A stretch of 64,000 nt of DNA. It comes from FW021-bin31 sp964478125 (lineage in GTDB: Bacteria; Bacteroidota; Bacteroidia; Chitinophagales; Chitinophagaceae). Under the pieces are notes generated by a model. The model did no database searches and had not been told where the DNA came from. It saw only the letters and a program-made list of their open reading frames with translations. Position numbers and translations under genes: made by a program. Below, piece by piece: positions 16,376-25,162 of the stretch (its first letter is position 1; the number at the start of each line of letters is the position of its first letter). Location: assembly GCA_964478125.1 (NCBI GenBank), contig CAYZGR010000002.1, positions 62,001-126,000 on the forward strand. The letters run 5' to 3'.

Positions 16376-17614
16376 ATGACAAATACAAATGTAATCTCCG
16401 AAAAATCTCAATATTTTCTCGATCAGGAAGCCAGGTACGGGGCTCATAATTACCATCCGCTCCCGGTAGTCCTTTCCAAAGGAAAGGGGGTTTTTGTGTG
16501 GGATGTGGACGGGAAACGTTACTATGATTTTTTATCTGCATATTCCGCGGTAAATCAGGGACACGGGCATCCGAAAATCTTAGCGTCTTTTATTGAACAG
16601 GCACAAAAGCTCAGCCTTACCTCCCGCGCATTCTATAATGATGTACTGGGTGAATTTTGTAAGTATATTACCGAATTACTTGGATATGATAAAGTGTTGC
16701 CCATGAACTCCGGCGCGGAAGCAGTAGAAACCGCGCTCAAGCTTTGCCGCAAATGGGCCTATAAGGTGAAGGGGATTCCTGAAGGAAAGGCTAAGGTACT
16801 GGTGTGTAACAATAACTTTCACGGTCGAACCATTACCATCATATCCTATAGCTCCGACGCAACGGCCAAAAAAGATTACGGCCCTTATACGCCGGGCTTC
16901 GAACAAATTCCATACAATGATCTTGGCGCTTTAAAGGAAGCTTTAAAAGATCCAAACGTTGCCGGTTTCCTGGTAGAGCCCATCCAGGGCGAAGCCGGAG
17001 TGGTGGTACCCGACGAGGGATATCTTTCTCAGGCCTCCCAATTGTGTAAAGAGACGCATGTGCTGTTTATGGCCGACGAAATTCAAACAGGCCTTTGCCG
17101 CACCGGTAATCTGCTTTGTTGTGACAAGGAAGAGGTACATCCGGATGTCCTCATTCTGGGTAAGGCCTTATCGGGAGGCACCATGCCGGTATCCGCCGTA
17201 CTTGCCGATGATGAGATCATGCTCACGATCCTGCCGGGGGAACATGGTTCTACTTACGGGGGAAACCCCCTTGCATGCAGGGTAGCCATCACGGCCCTTC
17301 AGGTTCTTATTGATGAAAATATGGCACAGAACGCTGTAGAAATGGGAAAGATCTTCCGTAAAGGGCTTGAAGATCTGCAATCTCCTTTTATAAAAGAAAT
17401 ACGGGGAAGGGGACTGCTCAACGCCATTGTCATCAGTCATGATGAGAATAAAAATGCAGCCTGGGATCTCTGTCTGGCCCTAAAAGACCGGGGATTATTG
17501 GCCAAACCTACTCATGGTGATAAGATCCGTTTTGCACCTCCGCTGGTCATAACAGAGGGACAAATCAAAGAATGTCTCGAGATCATCAAAGAGGGGCTCA
17601 CCCTATTTGAATAA
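16376..17614 (+). CDS. rocD: Ornithine--oxo-acid aminotransferase
   Basis: A 412-residue class III PLP aminotransferase that converts ornithine and 2-oxoglutarate to glutamate semialdehyde and glutamate in arginine/proline metabolism. YGAHNYHPLPVVL near the N-terminus is highly characteristic of ornithine aminotransferases. MNSGAEAVETALK (about 110-122), FHGRT (about 148), DEIQTG (about 234) and the PLP lysine in LGKALSGG (Lys263) are all intact. It starts with ATG directly after a -7 box and is followed 11 bp later by a VIT-type transporter gene, so the two are probably one transcript. Confidence 0.95.
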   Translation: MTNTNVISEKSQYFLDQEARYGAHNYHPLPVVLSKGKGVFVWDVDGKRYYDFLSAYSAVNQGHGHPKILASFIEQAQKLSLTSRAFYNDVLGEFCKYITELLGYDKVLPMNSGAEAVETALKLCRKWAYKVKGIPEGKAKVLVCNNNFHGRTITIISYSSDATAKKDYGPYTPGFEQIPYNDLGALKEALKDPNVAGFLVEPIQGEAGVVVPDEGYLSQASQLCKETHVLFMADEIQTGLCRTGNLLCCDKEEVHPDVLILGKALSGGTMPVSAVLADDEIMLTILPGEHGSTYGGNPLACRVAITALQVLIDENMAQNAVEMGKIFRKGLEDLQSPFIKEIRGRGLLNAIVISHDENKNAAWDLCLALKDRGLLAKPTHGDKIRFAPPLVITEGQIKECLEIIKEGLTLFE

Positions 17615-17625
17615 ACGATGATAAA

Positions 17626-18309
17626 ATGAATAAGCCGCGATTTTTACAAAGTTCTGCTTATGCTACGGATCTGTTGATCGGCGTGACAGATGGCATCATG
17701 CTCCCCATGGCGTTGGCTGCCGCATTAAGTACGCTCATACCCAATCCGGCCACGGTACTCTTGATCTGCGGGCTTTATGCCGTATTCCTTGCCTTACTGA
17801 TGGGAACAGCTTCATACTTTACGATCGTGAACCAGGCGGAAGAAAACGTGGATATGATACCCGAAATGGAAAGAAATAACCCAAACCGATTTGCAAAGCA
17901 TCTGCAATTAAAAGAAATTCTTGTTAAGCTGGAATTGGGAAAAGAAGCGCTTCAGAGAGCGGATTATGAAAACATGCAATATCACAAGCACTGGACCCAA
18001 TTATTACAGGATTTCGGCATAGGATCGTCGCTTCCCGATTTTGAAAGGGCCCGGAAAAGCGGGGGAATGGTAGGCCTCTCCTTTATTCTTGGAGGCCTTT
18101 TGCCGATTATCCCCTATATTTTTGTAAATAATTCCGAACAAGGATTAAAATTTGCCCTTCTATTATCCCTGGTCGGACTCGCTTTGGTAGGGGTGTTCAA
18201 AGCAGCATACACCGGCATCAAAGCATGGCAGGAATCTCTCAGACTGGTGCTCACCTGCCTGATCACCACGGGGGCTACCTTCCTGGTTTTCTACCTATTG
18301 AGCAAATGA
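17626..18309 (+). CDS. VIT1/CCC1-family membrane transporter
   Basis: 227 residues. The opening DLLIGVTDGIMLPMALAAALS matches the first membrane helix of the VIT1/CCC1 family (Fe/Mn transporters). A second helix follows (about 42-66), then a cytosolic helical insert (about 70-145) rich in Glu/Lys/His, and three C-terminal helices (about 147-167, 175-195 and 203-225). Metal export from the cytosol is the usual role; the metal cannot be read from the sequence. It is preceded by rocD at 11 bp. The stop codon is the first base pairs of an 8-bp inverted repeat. Confidence 0.75.
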   Translation: MNKPRFLQSSAYATDLLIGVTDGIMLPMALAAALSTLIPNPATVLLICGLYAVFLALLMGTASYFTIVNQAEENVDMIPEMERNNPNRFAKHLQLKEILVKLELGKEALQRADYENMQYHKHWTQLLQDFGIGSSLPDFERARKSGGMVGLSFILGGLLPIIPYIFVNNSEQGLKFALLLSLVGLALVGVFKAAYTGIKAWQESLRLVLTCLITTGATFLVFYLLSK

Positions 18310-18346
18310 ATCCGGCAGACACAGGTTTAATTGCAACAGCCGGATT
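18309..18346 (+). terminator. Inverted repeat between the VIT transporter and pncB (attenuator or weak terminator)
   Basis: AATCCGGC at 18309-18316 pairs perfectly with GCCGGATT at 18339-18346 around a 22-nt loop. The following bases are AT-rich but without a strong T tract, so either termination after the transporter gene or a regulatory hairpin in the pncB leader is possible. Confidence 0.4.
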
Positions 18347-18388
18347 AAATATTATTACTACCTTCATTCCATAACAACAATAAACCGT

Positions 18389-19579
18389 ATGGATTCGGAA
18401 AACCGGCAGGCATTCATCACCTCCATCCTGGATAATGATTTCTATAAATTCACCATGCAAAATGCAGTGATCAAGTTGTTTCCCTATGCCCGGGTCCGTT
18501 ATCGTTTTATCAACAGAGGAAATCATGCTTTTCCTCCCGGTTTTGCTCACGCGCTGAGAAATGAAACGGAACGGATGACGCGTCTGAAATTAAGGCCGGC
18601 AGAGAAAGCGTTTCTAAAGAACCGGTGCCCTTACCTGGATCCTACTTACCTGGATTTCCTGAGCGGATTTCAATATGATCCATCCGAATTAACCATTACC
18701 CAAAAGGGGGAAAAGCTGGAAGTACATATAGAAGGCCTCTGGTACCGCACTATCCTTTGGGAGGTACCCGTGATGGCCCTGATAAGTGAACTGTATTACA
18801 AACTGACCGGTAAAAAAAGATTACCTGATGATCAGGTGACCGCCATTGTAAAAAATAAGATACAGCACTATCAGAAACTTGGAGTTAAAATAGCAGAATT
18901 CGGGACCCGCAGGCGACACTCCTATCAGGTCCATAGACTGGTAGTAAACACACTGGCACAAAATGGAGAAGGCTGTTTTACCGGCACCAGTAACGTTGCA
19001 CTGGCCAGGTTAACACGGGTGAAACCCATAGGAACACATGCCCATGAATGGTTTATGTTCCATAGTGCACGCTATGGCTGGAAAATGTCCAACACCCTTG
19101 CGCTGGAAAATTGGGTAAATGTGTACCGGGGAGACCTGGGTATCGCCTTATCGGACACTTATACTTCAAAAGTGTTTTTTGAAAGTTTTGATAAAAAATT
19201 TTCCAAGCTGTTTGACGGGGTCCGGCATGACAGCGGAGATCCCATCCGATTCGCAAAAGCGACGATTGCGCATTACAAAAGATACAATATTGATCCCCTT
19301 AGCAAGACCATTATCTTTTCCGATGCCCTCAACCCCGAAAAGGTGGACCGGATTGCAGGCTTTTGCAGAGGGAAAATAGGTATGTCTTTCGGTATAGGAA
19401 CCAATTTTACGAATGATACCGGATTAGAACCGCTTAACATCGTCATAAAGATGTCGGAAACCCGTCCACACGGAGAAAATTGGACCCGTGTAGTCAAATT
19501 ATCGGACGAGCCCGGTAAATACACGGGAGACCCGGACATGATCCGCCTGGCAAAAACAATATTGGAAATAAAGGACTGA
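18389..19579 (+). CDS. pncB: Nicotinate phosphoribosyltransferase
   Basis: A 396-residue enzyme of NAD salvage that joins nicotinate to PRPP in an ATP-stimulated reaction. Family landmarks are DNDFYKFTMQNAV at the N-terminus, AEFGTRRRHSYQ, FTGTSNVALAR, the GTHAHEW segment that carries the histidine phosphorylated during catalysis, and DGVRHDSGDPIRFA. IIFSDALNPEKV also fits. Length is typical for the E. coli-type subfamily. It begins with ATG after a 79-bp gap containing an inverted repeat; the next gene, fabF, has its own promoter. Confidence 0.95.
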   Translation: MDSENRQAFITSILDNDFYKFTMQNAVIKLFPYARVRYRFINRGNHAFPPGFAHALRNETERMTRLKLRPAEKAFLKNRCPYLDPTYLDFLSGFQYDPSELTITQKGEKLEVHIEGLWYRTILWEVPVMALISELYYKLTGKKRLPDDQVTAIVKNKIQHYQKLGVKIAEFGTRRRHSYQVHRLVVNTLAQNGEGCFTGTSNVALARLTRVKPIGTHAHEWFMFHSARYGWKMSNTLALENWVNVYRGDLGIALSDTYTSKVFFESFDKKFSKLFDGVRHDSGDPIRFAKATIAHYKRYNIDPLSKTIIFSDALNPEKVDRIAGFCRGKIGMSFGIGTNFTNDTGLEPLNIVIKMSETRPHGENWTRVVKLSDEPGKYTGDPDMIRLAKTILEIKD

Positions 19580-19589
19580 CAGGCGGCAA

Positions 19590-19619
19590 TTGGAATATTA
19601 AATTACTTCCCTATTTTTG
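19590..19619 (+). promoter_or_regulatory. fabF promoter with -33 and -7 elements
   Basis: TTG (19590-19592), a 19-bp spacer, then TATTTTTG (19612-19619). This is one of the best matches to the Bacteroidota promoter in the window; the leader to the ATG at 19658 is about 32 nt. Confidence 0.6.
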
Positions 19620-19657
19620 TATTTCCATTTTGCCCATTAAGGTAATATTAACAATAT

Positions 19658-20905
19658 ATGAAAAGAGTAGTCATCACGGGATTAGGCGCATTAACACCCA
19701 TTGGAAACGATGTAACGGCCTATTGGGAAAATTTATTGCGCGGTACATCCGGTGCGCGTCCCATTACAAATTTCGATGCTGCTCTGTTTCGCACGCAATT
19801 TGCCTGTGATCTGAAAGGCTTTGATCCTTCAGATCACCTGGATAAAGGACTGATCCGAAGAACCGATCCTTATATTCAATATGCCCTGGTGGCTGCCGAA
19901 CAGGCAGTAAAAGATTCCGGACTGGATTTTGAAAAAATGAATCCACTGGATACAGGGGTGATCTGGGGCTCCGGGGAAGGAGGAGTTCAAACCTTTGAAG
20001 AAGAAATTACAGGATACGTCAAGGGCGGATTCAAACCTCATTTTAATCCTTACTTTGTACCCAAGATCATATCCAACATGGCTGCAGGAATGATTTCTAT
20101 AAAATACGGGTTAATGGGTATCAACTATGCTGTAGTCACAGCCTGCTCCACTTCCAATACGGCCATCATGGATGCACTGAACTATCTTCGAATAGGAAAG
20201 GCGAAAGTGATTATCACCGGCGGTTCGGAAGCGGCCATAACCGAGGCCTCCGTGGGGGGATTCTCTGCGATGAGAGCTTTAAGTACCGATAATGAACAAC
20301 CTCAAACGGCCTCCCGCCCCTTCGACCAGGATCGAAACGGATTTGTACTCGGCGAAGGGGCGGGGGCGCTCATATTGGAAGAGCTGGAACACGCCCGGCA
20401 GCGAAATGCCACCATCTATGCCGAGGTGGCAGGAGCTGCCATGACGGCCGATGCCTTTCACATCACCGGTTCTCATCCCGATGGGAAAGGTTCCTTCCAC
20501 TCCATGCGGCTGGCCCTGAAAGATGCCCGAATGGAACCGGCAGATATTGATTATATTAATGCCCATGCCACATCCACTCCCATTGGAGATCCAAGTGAAG
20601 CCAAGGCCATTGCGGATGTCTTTAAGAATCATACCGACCGATTGCATATTAGCGGAACTAAATCCATGACCGGACATCTATTGGGAGGCGCCGGCGCCAT
20701 CGAAGCCATTGCCTCCATTTTTTCAATAAAAAATAACGTGGTTCCCCCGACCATAAATACGACTACAATTGATCCCGAAATACCCCAACAACTACATATC
20801 GTTTTAAAAGAACCCCTTGAGAAGGAAATCCATAGGGCAATGAGCAATACTTTCGGCTTCGGCGGCCACAACTGCACCGTTATATTCAAGGAGTATGCGA
20901 GATAG
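19658..20905 (+). CDS. fabF: Beta-ketoacyl-[ACP] synthase II
   Basis: A 415-residue condensing enzyme elongating acyl-ACP with malonyl-ACP. The Cys-His-His triad is complete: Cys163 in TACSTSNTA, His303 in NAHATSTPIGDPSE and His340 in KSMTGHLLGGAGA. GGHNCTVIF near the end also fits. It is not next to acpP, fabD or rnc, so it may be an extra copy serving a special fatty-acid product rather than the core gene; that is inference. A strong promoter precedes it. Confidence 0.9.
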   Translation: MKRVVITGLGALTPIGNDVTAYWENLLRGTSGARPITNFDAALFRTQFACDLKGFDPSDHLDKGLIRRTDPYIQYALVAAEQAVKDSGLDFEKMNPLDTGVIWGSGEGGVQTFEEEITGYVKGGFKPHFNPYFVPKIISNMAAGMISIKYGLMGINYAVVTACSTSNTAIMDALNYLRIGKAKVIITGGSEAAITEASVGGFSAMRALSTDNEQPQTASRPFDQDRNGFVLGEGAGALILEELEHARQRNATIYAEVAGAAMTADAFHITGSHPDGKGSFHSMRLALKDARMEPADIDYINAHATSTPIGDPSEAKAIADVFKNHTDRLHISGTKSMTGHLLGGAGAIEAIASIFSIKNNVVPPTINTTTIDPEIPQQLHIVLKEPLEKEIHRAMSNTFGFGGHNCTVIFKEYAR

Positions 20906-20933
20906 CAGAAGCCGCTGATGGTTTGTTCAACGG

Positions 20934-20983
20934 AAATTTCAAATCCCAAATCCCAAATAAATTTCAAAATCCCAAATCCCAAA
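20934..20983. repeat. Short direct repeat, AAATTTCAAATCCC type
   Basis: Two near-identical 24-25-nt units (20934-20957 and 20959-20983), each itself made of CAAATCCC-like steps. A second pair ATCCTGAAAC occurs at about 21015 and 21045. It lies in the fabF-AMP nucleosidase convergent gap; function unknown. Confidence 0.6.
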
Positions 20984-21053
20984 CGGCCTATCTCCATCGA
21001 ATCAAGCCGGGACTATCCTGAAACATTGGAGGAATCCTGGATCAATCCTGAAA

Positions 21054-21824
21054 CTAAAACTTCAGATGTTTAATCGTAAGTCCCTTATTACTCAACTGTT
21101 TTAGTGAATCAATACCGATCTTCAGGTGTACATCCACATAATCGCGGGTAACCTTTTTATCGCTTTCGGCCGTCTTTACCCCTTCGGCAATCAGGGGTTT
21201 ATCAGATACCAGCAACAGTGCACCGGTAGAAATATGATTATAAAAGCCCACCGCAAAAATAGTAGCGGTTTCCATATCCACGGCCATCACCCGAATCTTA
21301 TTCAAATATTTTTTAAAAATATTGTCGTGTTCCCAAACGCGCCGGTTGGTACTGTAACAAGTACCGGTATAGTAATCCCTTTTATAATCTCTTATCGTAG
21401 TAGAAATGGCTTTTTGTAATGCAAAGGCGGGTAAAGCCGGAACTTCCGGCGGGAAATAGTCGTTAGAAGCGCCCTCTCCCCTGATTGCCGCTATGGGTAA
21501 AATAAGATCTCCCACTTTATTTCTTTTTTTTAAGCCGCCACATTTTCCCAGAAACAATACCCCTTTCGGATGAATGGCGCTTAGCAGGTCCATTACGGTA
21601 GCAGCGCTGGCACTCCCCATACCAAAATTTATAATGGTCACCCCCTCAGAAGTAGCACATTGCATGGGATGATCCACACCCTTAATGGGTACCTGATTCC
21701 ATTTTGCAAAGCGTTCGATATAGTTAGAAAAATTGCACAGCAGGATATAATCGCCAAAATTATCCAATTCTTCCCCCGTATACCGCGGTAACCAGTTAGC
21801 AACAATTTCTTCCTTCGATTTCAT
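21054..21824 (-). CDS. amn: AMP nucleosidase (short form)
   Basis: A 256-residue member of the nucleoside phosphorylase superfamily. INFGMGSASAATVMDLL binds the ribose-phosphate side, FLGKCGGLK follows, and the superfamily motif VMAVDMETATIFAVGF holds the ribose-contacting Glu. It is the short version, lacking the N-terminal domain of E. coli Amn. It hydrolyses AMP to adenine and ribose 5-phosphate, tuning adenylate pools. It is transcribed convergently with fabF; no clear promoter is visible in the 55-bp gap shared with the HSDR_N-type gene. Confidence 0.85.
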   Translation of the reverse strand: MKSKEEIVANWLPRYTGEELDNFGDYILLCNFSNYIERFAKWNQVPIKGVDHPMQCATSEGVTIINFGMGSASAATVMDLLSAIHPKGVLFLGKCGGLKKRNKVGDLILPIAAIRGEGASNDYFPPEVPALPAFALQKAISTTIRDYKRDYYTGTCYSTNRRVWEHDNIFKKYLNKIRVMAVDMETATIFAVGFYNHISTGALLLVSDKPLIAEGVKTAESDKKVTRDYVDVHLKIGIDSLKQLSNKGLTIKHLKF

Positions 21825-21879
21825 AAGTTTCAGTACTACGTTTTAAATAATTACTTTACATCCAAATCATAATCTAATT

Positions 21880-22341
21880 ATGGATCCTTTTGATAAACCC
21901 TTCCCTCTTGCAATTGCCTATCCCGAACCGGATTTTAAAATTACTATAAAAAATGGCAAACAGATGATCTGGGACCAGATCCGAAAAAAAATGCTGGTTC
22001 TCACGCCGGAAGAATGGGTACGGCAAAATTTTATCCGGTACCTCATTCAGGTTATGCAATACCCCGCCTCATTACTAGCCCTTGAAAAAGAGATCCGTCT
22101 CGCTTCAAGGAAAAAGAGATGTGATATCGTAGTTTATAAAGAGGCCGCACCCTGGATGATCGTGGAATGTAAAGAAGTCCGGGTACAACTGAATCAAAGG
22201 ACCCTGGAACAAATACTGAATTACAATATGGCATTGCAAGTGCCTTACCTCGTTTTAACCAATGGCACACAGACTTATGCCGTAAAGCGAGAACCTGCTT
22301 CCTGGCATTATCTTACCGCACTTCCTCCCTGGAAAAATTAA
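21880..22341 (+). CDS. Small HSDR_N-type PD-(D/E)xK fold protein
   Basis: A 153-residue protein resembling the N-terminal nuclease domain of type I restriction HsdR subunits. Nuclease-core elements are RCDIVVY (Asp) followed by WMIVECKEV (Glu-x-Lys), and a helix with a conserved Gln, RTLEQILNYNMAL. LTPEEWVRQNFIRYL near the N-terminus is characteristic of the stand-alone form common in Bacteroidota. There is no HsdM, HsdS or helicase nearby, so it is not part of a restriction system here. A housekeeping DNA-processing role is possible but unproven. Confidence 0.75.
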   Translation: MDPFDKPFPLAIAYPEPDFKITIKNGKQMIWDQIRKKMLVLTPEEWVRQNFIRYLIQVMQYPASLLALEKEIRLASRKKRCDIVVYKEAAPWMIVECKEVRVQLNQRTLEQILNYNMALQVPYLVLTNGTQTYAVKREPASWHYLTALPPWKN

Positions 22342-22367
22342 AATCTCTGCATACTGCCACTGTCCAC

Positions 22368-23693
22368 TTAAATCTCCCGGTTCAAATCAAACTGTTCCAG
22401 CTCCCGGGCCACGGCGGTAAGGAAAGTGGCTCCCAGCGACCCATCTACAATTCTATGGTCATAAGACATAGAAAGATACATCATGTGACGAACGGCAATG
22501 GAATCCCCTTGTTCGGTTTCTACTACCACCGCCCGCTTCTTGATTGCGCCAACTGCCAACACAGCTACCTGCGGCTGGTTGATAATGGGAGTACCTGCCA
22601 GGCTGCCGAAGGTTCCCACATTCGTCACGGTAAAAGTGCCATTTTGCGTAGCATCGGGGGCAAGCTTGCCCGCTCTTGCACCATAGGCCAGCTCATTTAC
22701 CTGGTGAGCCAATCCTACCAGGTTCAGTTGGTCGGCTCTTCTGATCACAGGCACGATGAGGCTGCCATTGGGTAAGGCCGTGGCCATTCCAATATTCATT
22801 TCTTTCTTCACAAGAATCTTGTCGCCCTCCACCGAGCTGTTGATGACCGGGAACCTCTTTATGCATTTTACGATAGCCTCAATAAATAAAGGTGTAAAGG
22901 TGAGTTTCTCGCCTTCTCTTTTCTCAAATGCTTTTTTTACTTTTTCTCTCCATTTTACCAGATTGGTGACATCTGCCTCGCTGAAGCTGGTGACATGCGG
23001 ACTGATACGTTTACTCTGCACCATATGCTCCGCAATCATTTTACGCATACGGTCCATTTCAATCACTTCTACATTTGGGCCGTAAGATCTGCCGGATAGA
23101 GGAGTTATCGCTGTTCCGGTCAAAATTTCTTCGGTCGGCTCTTTTCCGGAAGGCTGTTCCACTTGTGACGCTCCCGATTTTTTCTCAGAAACGTATTTGA
23201 GAATGTCTTTTTTGGTTACCCTTCCCCCCAGACCGCTACCTTTCATTTTTTCTAATTCAGCCAGGCCAATCCCTTCCTCTTGCGCAATTTTTAAAACAAG
23301 GGGAGAATAAAACCGGGCCTCTTCTGTAGCAGTATCCTGTTCATCCGGTGTTTCTTCTACCATGGATTCATGCTCATCACGCTCTTCCGTTTCATCATCT
23401 TCATCCATCAGAAGCGCGACATCTTCATCTCCATCCTCATGGGGCATTTCCCCTGAAACTTCAATTCGGGCAATAGGAGTGCCGACCGGGACTACATCGT
23501 TCTCCCCGAAAAGAATCTCTTTGATGGTGCCTTCCACAACAGACGGGACTTCACTATCCACCTTATCGGTTGCAATCTCCAGAACGGTTTCATCCTCATC
23601 CACATGATCCCCCGGTTGTTTATGCCAGTGCAAAATGGTAGCCTCCATAATACTTTCTCCCATTTTGGGCATGATCAGATCTACTATTGCCAT
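22368..23693 (-). CDS. Dihydrolipoamide acyltransferase (E2) of a 2-oxo-acid dehydrogenase complex
   Basis: 441 residues in the standard E2 layout. A lipoyl domain (1-80) carries the lipoylated Lys44 in EIATDKVDSEVPS. A very acidic linker (about 84-125) follows, then a peripheral subunit-binding domain (about 127-168, FYSPLVLKIAQEEGIG...GRVTKKDI). The catalytic domain (about 200-441) has SMSYDHRIVDGS with His413 and Asp417. The final step is acyl transfer to CoA. It resembles branched-chain or general E2 proteins; sequence does not fix pyruvate versus branched-chain specificity, and no E1 or E3 genes adjoin it. A -7 box lies 60 bp upstream. Confidence 0.9.
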   Translation of the reverse strand: MAIVDLIMPKMGESIMEATILHWHKQPGDHVDEDETVLEIATDKVDSEVPSVVEGTIKEILFGENDVVPVGTPIARIEVSGEMPHEDGDEDVALLMDEDDETEERDEHESMVEETPDEQDTATEEARFYSPLVLKIAQEEGIGLAELEKMKGSGLGGRVTKKDILKYVSEKKSGASQVEQPSGKEPTEEILTGTAITPLSGRSYGPNVEVIEMDRMRKMIAEHMVQSKRISPHVTSFSEADVTNLVKWREKVKKAFEKREGEKLTFTPLFIEAIVKCIKRFPVINSSVEGDKILVKKEMNIGMATALPNGSLIVPVIRRADQLNLVGLAHQVNELAYGARAGKLAPDATQNGTFTVTNVGTFGSLAGTPIINQPQVAVLAVGAIKKRAVVVETEQGDSIAVRHMMYLSMSYDHRIVDGSLGATFLTAVARELEQFDLNREI

Positions 23694-23752
23694 AAAATAT
23701 ATATTTGGGATTTATGCGTCAGCCTATTTAACCCCTTGAGCTATATCAGCTA

Positions 23753-23760
23753 CAAATGTA
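23753..23760 (-). promoter_or_regulatory. Candidate -7 box for the E2 gene
   Basis: TACATTTG on the minus strand, giving a leader of about 50 nt to the ATG at 23693; -33 not evident. Confidence 0.4.
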
Positions 23761-23769
23761 AGGAAATGC

Positions 23770-25029
23770 TCACAATTTGCCGATACTCTTTAAAGCCTCC
23801 AGCAATAAAATAAGCGCATAATTTCCTGTCAGTTTAATATTTTGTAGCCGATCATAACGCAAACGAAGTTCCCTGGTAAAAAGATGGTCTTTATTCCCCG
23901 CAGCCAGCCATACCGTACCCACAGGTTTTTCCACGCTACCCCCGGAAGGCCCCATGATCCCGGACACCGCAATTCCTACATCTACCTTCAATTTCGTGGT
24001 CACCCCCACCACCATTGCTCTGACCACTTCTTCGCTCACGGCTCCCCTGCTTCTTAAGATCTCTCCGGATACGTCCAACAGGTTTTCTTTGAGGTCGTTC
24101 GTATAAGTTATCACGGATCCTCTATAATAGTCCGAGCAGCCGGAAATAGAGGTAAATAAATGTCCGACATATCCGCCCGTACAACTTTCAGCTGTACCTA
24201 CCGTCAGTCCTTTTTCTTTTAAAACTTCTCCCACTATAGCAGAAAGGGGCAGATCATCAGTAGCGATAAGGTACGCATCCGTTAAATTCTTCAGAATACC
24301 GCCGTACTGATCCAATTCATGAGCCACTTGTTGCACCATTTTTCCTCTCGCAGTAAGGCGCAGCTTCAAAATTCCATCTCCGGGCAAATAGGCCAATTTA
24401 ATATGCGGCGGGAGGCTGTGTTCAAAGCCTCTTAACCTTTCTGCCAGTTTTGATTCGGGCACTCCCGTTACAATAATCGTATGATGTAAGATCGCCGAAG
24501 TCTTAAGATGAACAGAAAGCCGCGGGATAACCTGTTCTTTCATAAGGGCTTTCATCTCATGAGGCACTCCCGGCATAGCCACGATGACTTTCCCTCCTTT
24601 TTCAAACCACAATCCCGGCGCTGTACCCGCCTCATTAAATAAAACCTTGCAATTATCCGGAACCTGTGCTTGCGCCCTGTTTCGTTCCAGCATTTTAATG
24701 CCGTGAAAAGCCAATCGCTTTTTTACATGTGTCAGTACCTTCGCATCCAAAATCAACTTAGAGCCAAAATAATCACATAATGCCGACTTGGTCAGATCAT
24801 CATCGGTAGGTCCCAGCCCTCCCGTAATCAATACAATATCAGCAAAAGTGCTTTCCAGTTCCAGGCTTTTCAAGATCTCTTTCCTATCATCGCCGATGGC
24901 GAGGCTGTGGGTAAGCCAAATCCCGGCTTTATTTAATTCCCTGCCTATCCAGGCGGAATTGGTATTGATGGTTTGTCCTATCAGTAGTTCGTCTCCAATT
25001 GTTATGATGGATGCCTTAATTTCTTTCAT
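23770..25029 (-). CDS. cinA: CinA-family protein: nicotinamide-nucleotide amidase / ADP-ribose pyrophosphatase-type domain
   Basis: A 419-residue two-domain CinA. The N-terminal MoCF/MoaB-like domain (1-170) shows ITIGDELLIGQTINTNSAWI, LITGGLGPTDDDLT and VIVAMPGVPHEM. The C-terminal CinA domain (about 255-415) shows GTAESCTGGYVGHLFTSISG, GAVSEEVVRAM and AVSGIMGPSGGS and deamidates nicotinamide mononucleotide in the pyridine-nucleotide cycle. Both domains look complete. A minus-strand TAATTTTG at 25050-25057 is a possible -7 box about 20 bp before the ATG. Confidence 0.93.
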   Translation of the reverse strand: MKEIKASIITIGDELLIGQTINTNSAWIGRELNKAGIWLTHSLAIGDDRKEILKSLELESTFADIVLITGGLGPTDDDLTKSALCDYFGSKLILDAKVLTHVKKRLAFHGIKMLERNRAQAQVPDNCKVLFNEAGTAPGLWFEKGGKVIVAMPGVPHEMKALMKEQVIPRLSVHLKTSAILHHTIIVTGVPESKLAERLRGFEHSLPPHIKLAYLPGDGILKLRLTARGKMVQQVAHELDQYGGILKNLTDAYLIATDDLPLSAIVGEVLKEKGLTVGTAESCTGGYVGHLFTSISGCSDYYRGSVITYTNDLKENLLDVSGEILRSRGAVSEEVVRAMVVGVTTKLKVDVGIAVSGIMGPSGGSVEKPVGTVWLAAGNKDHLFTRELRLRYDRLQNIKLTGNYALILLLEALKSIGKL

Positions 25030-25130
25030 GGTGCAGGTTTATAAAAAATCAAAATTAAAAAATTAATCGCACGAGTCCTTTTACCCACATGCAGCTAATA
25101 ACTAAATTTAAAAAGTAGATCTGATTTTTA

Positions 25131-25138
25131 TAATTTTG
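25131..25138 (+). promoter_or_regulatory. Candidate -7 box for the DUF1080 gene
   Basis: TAATTTTG, 24 bp before the ATG at 25163; no -33 TTG visible. Confidence 0.4.
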
Positions 25139-25162
25139 AAACTCCACGAGAATTGAACAATT

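Noticed and set aside
20934..20983. CRISPR array
   Set aside because: Only two units with a 1-bp gap and no spacer-sized intervals; simple low-complexity repeat.
21880..22341. Type I restriction-modification system
   Set aside because: Only the small HSDR_N-type domain is present; there is no helicase, HsdM or HsdS, and this protein commonly stands alone in Bacteroidota.
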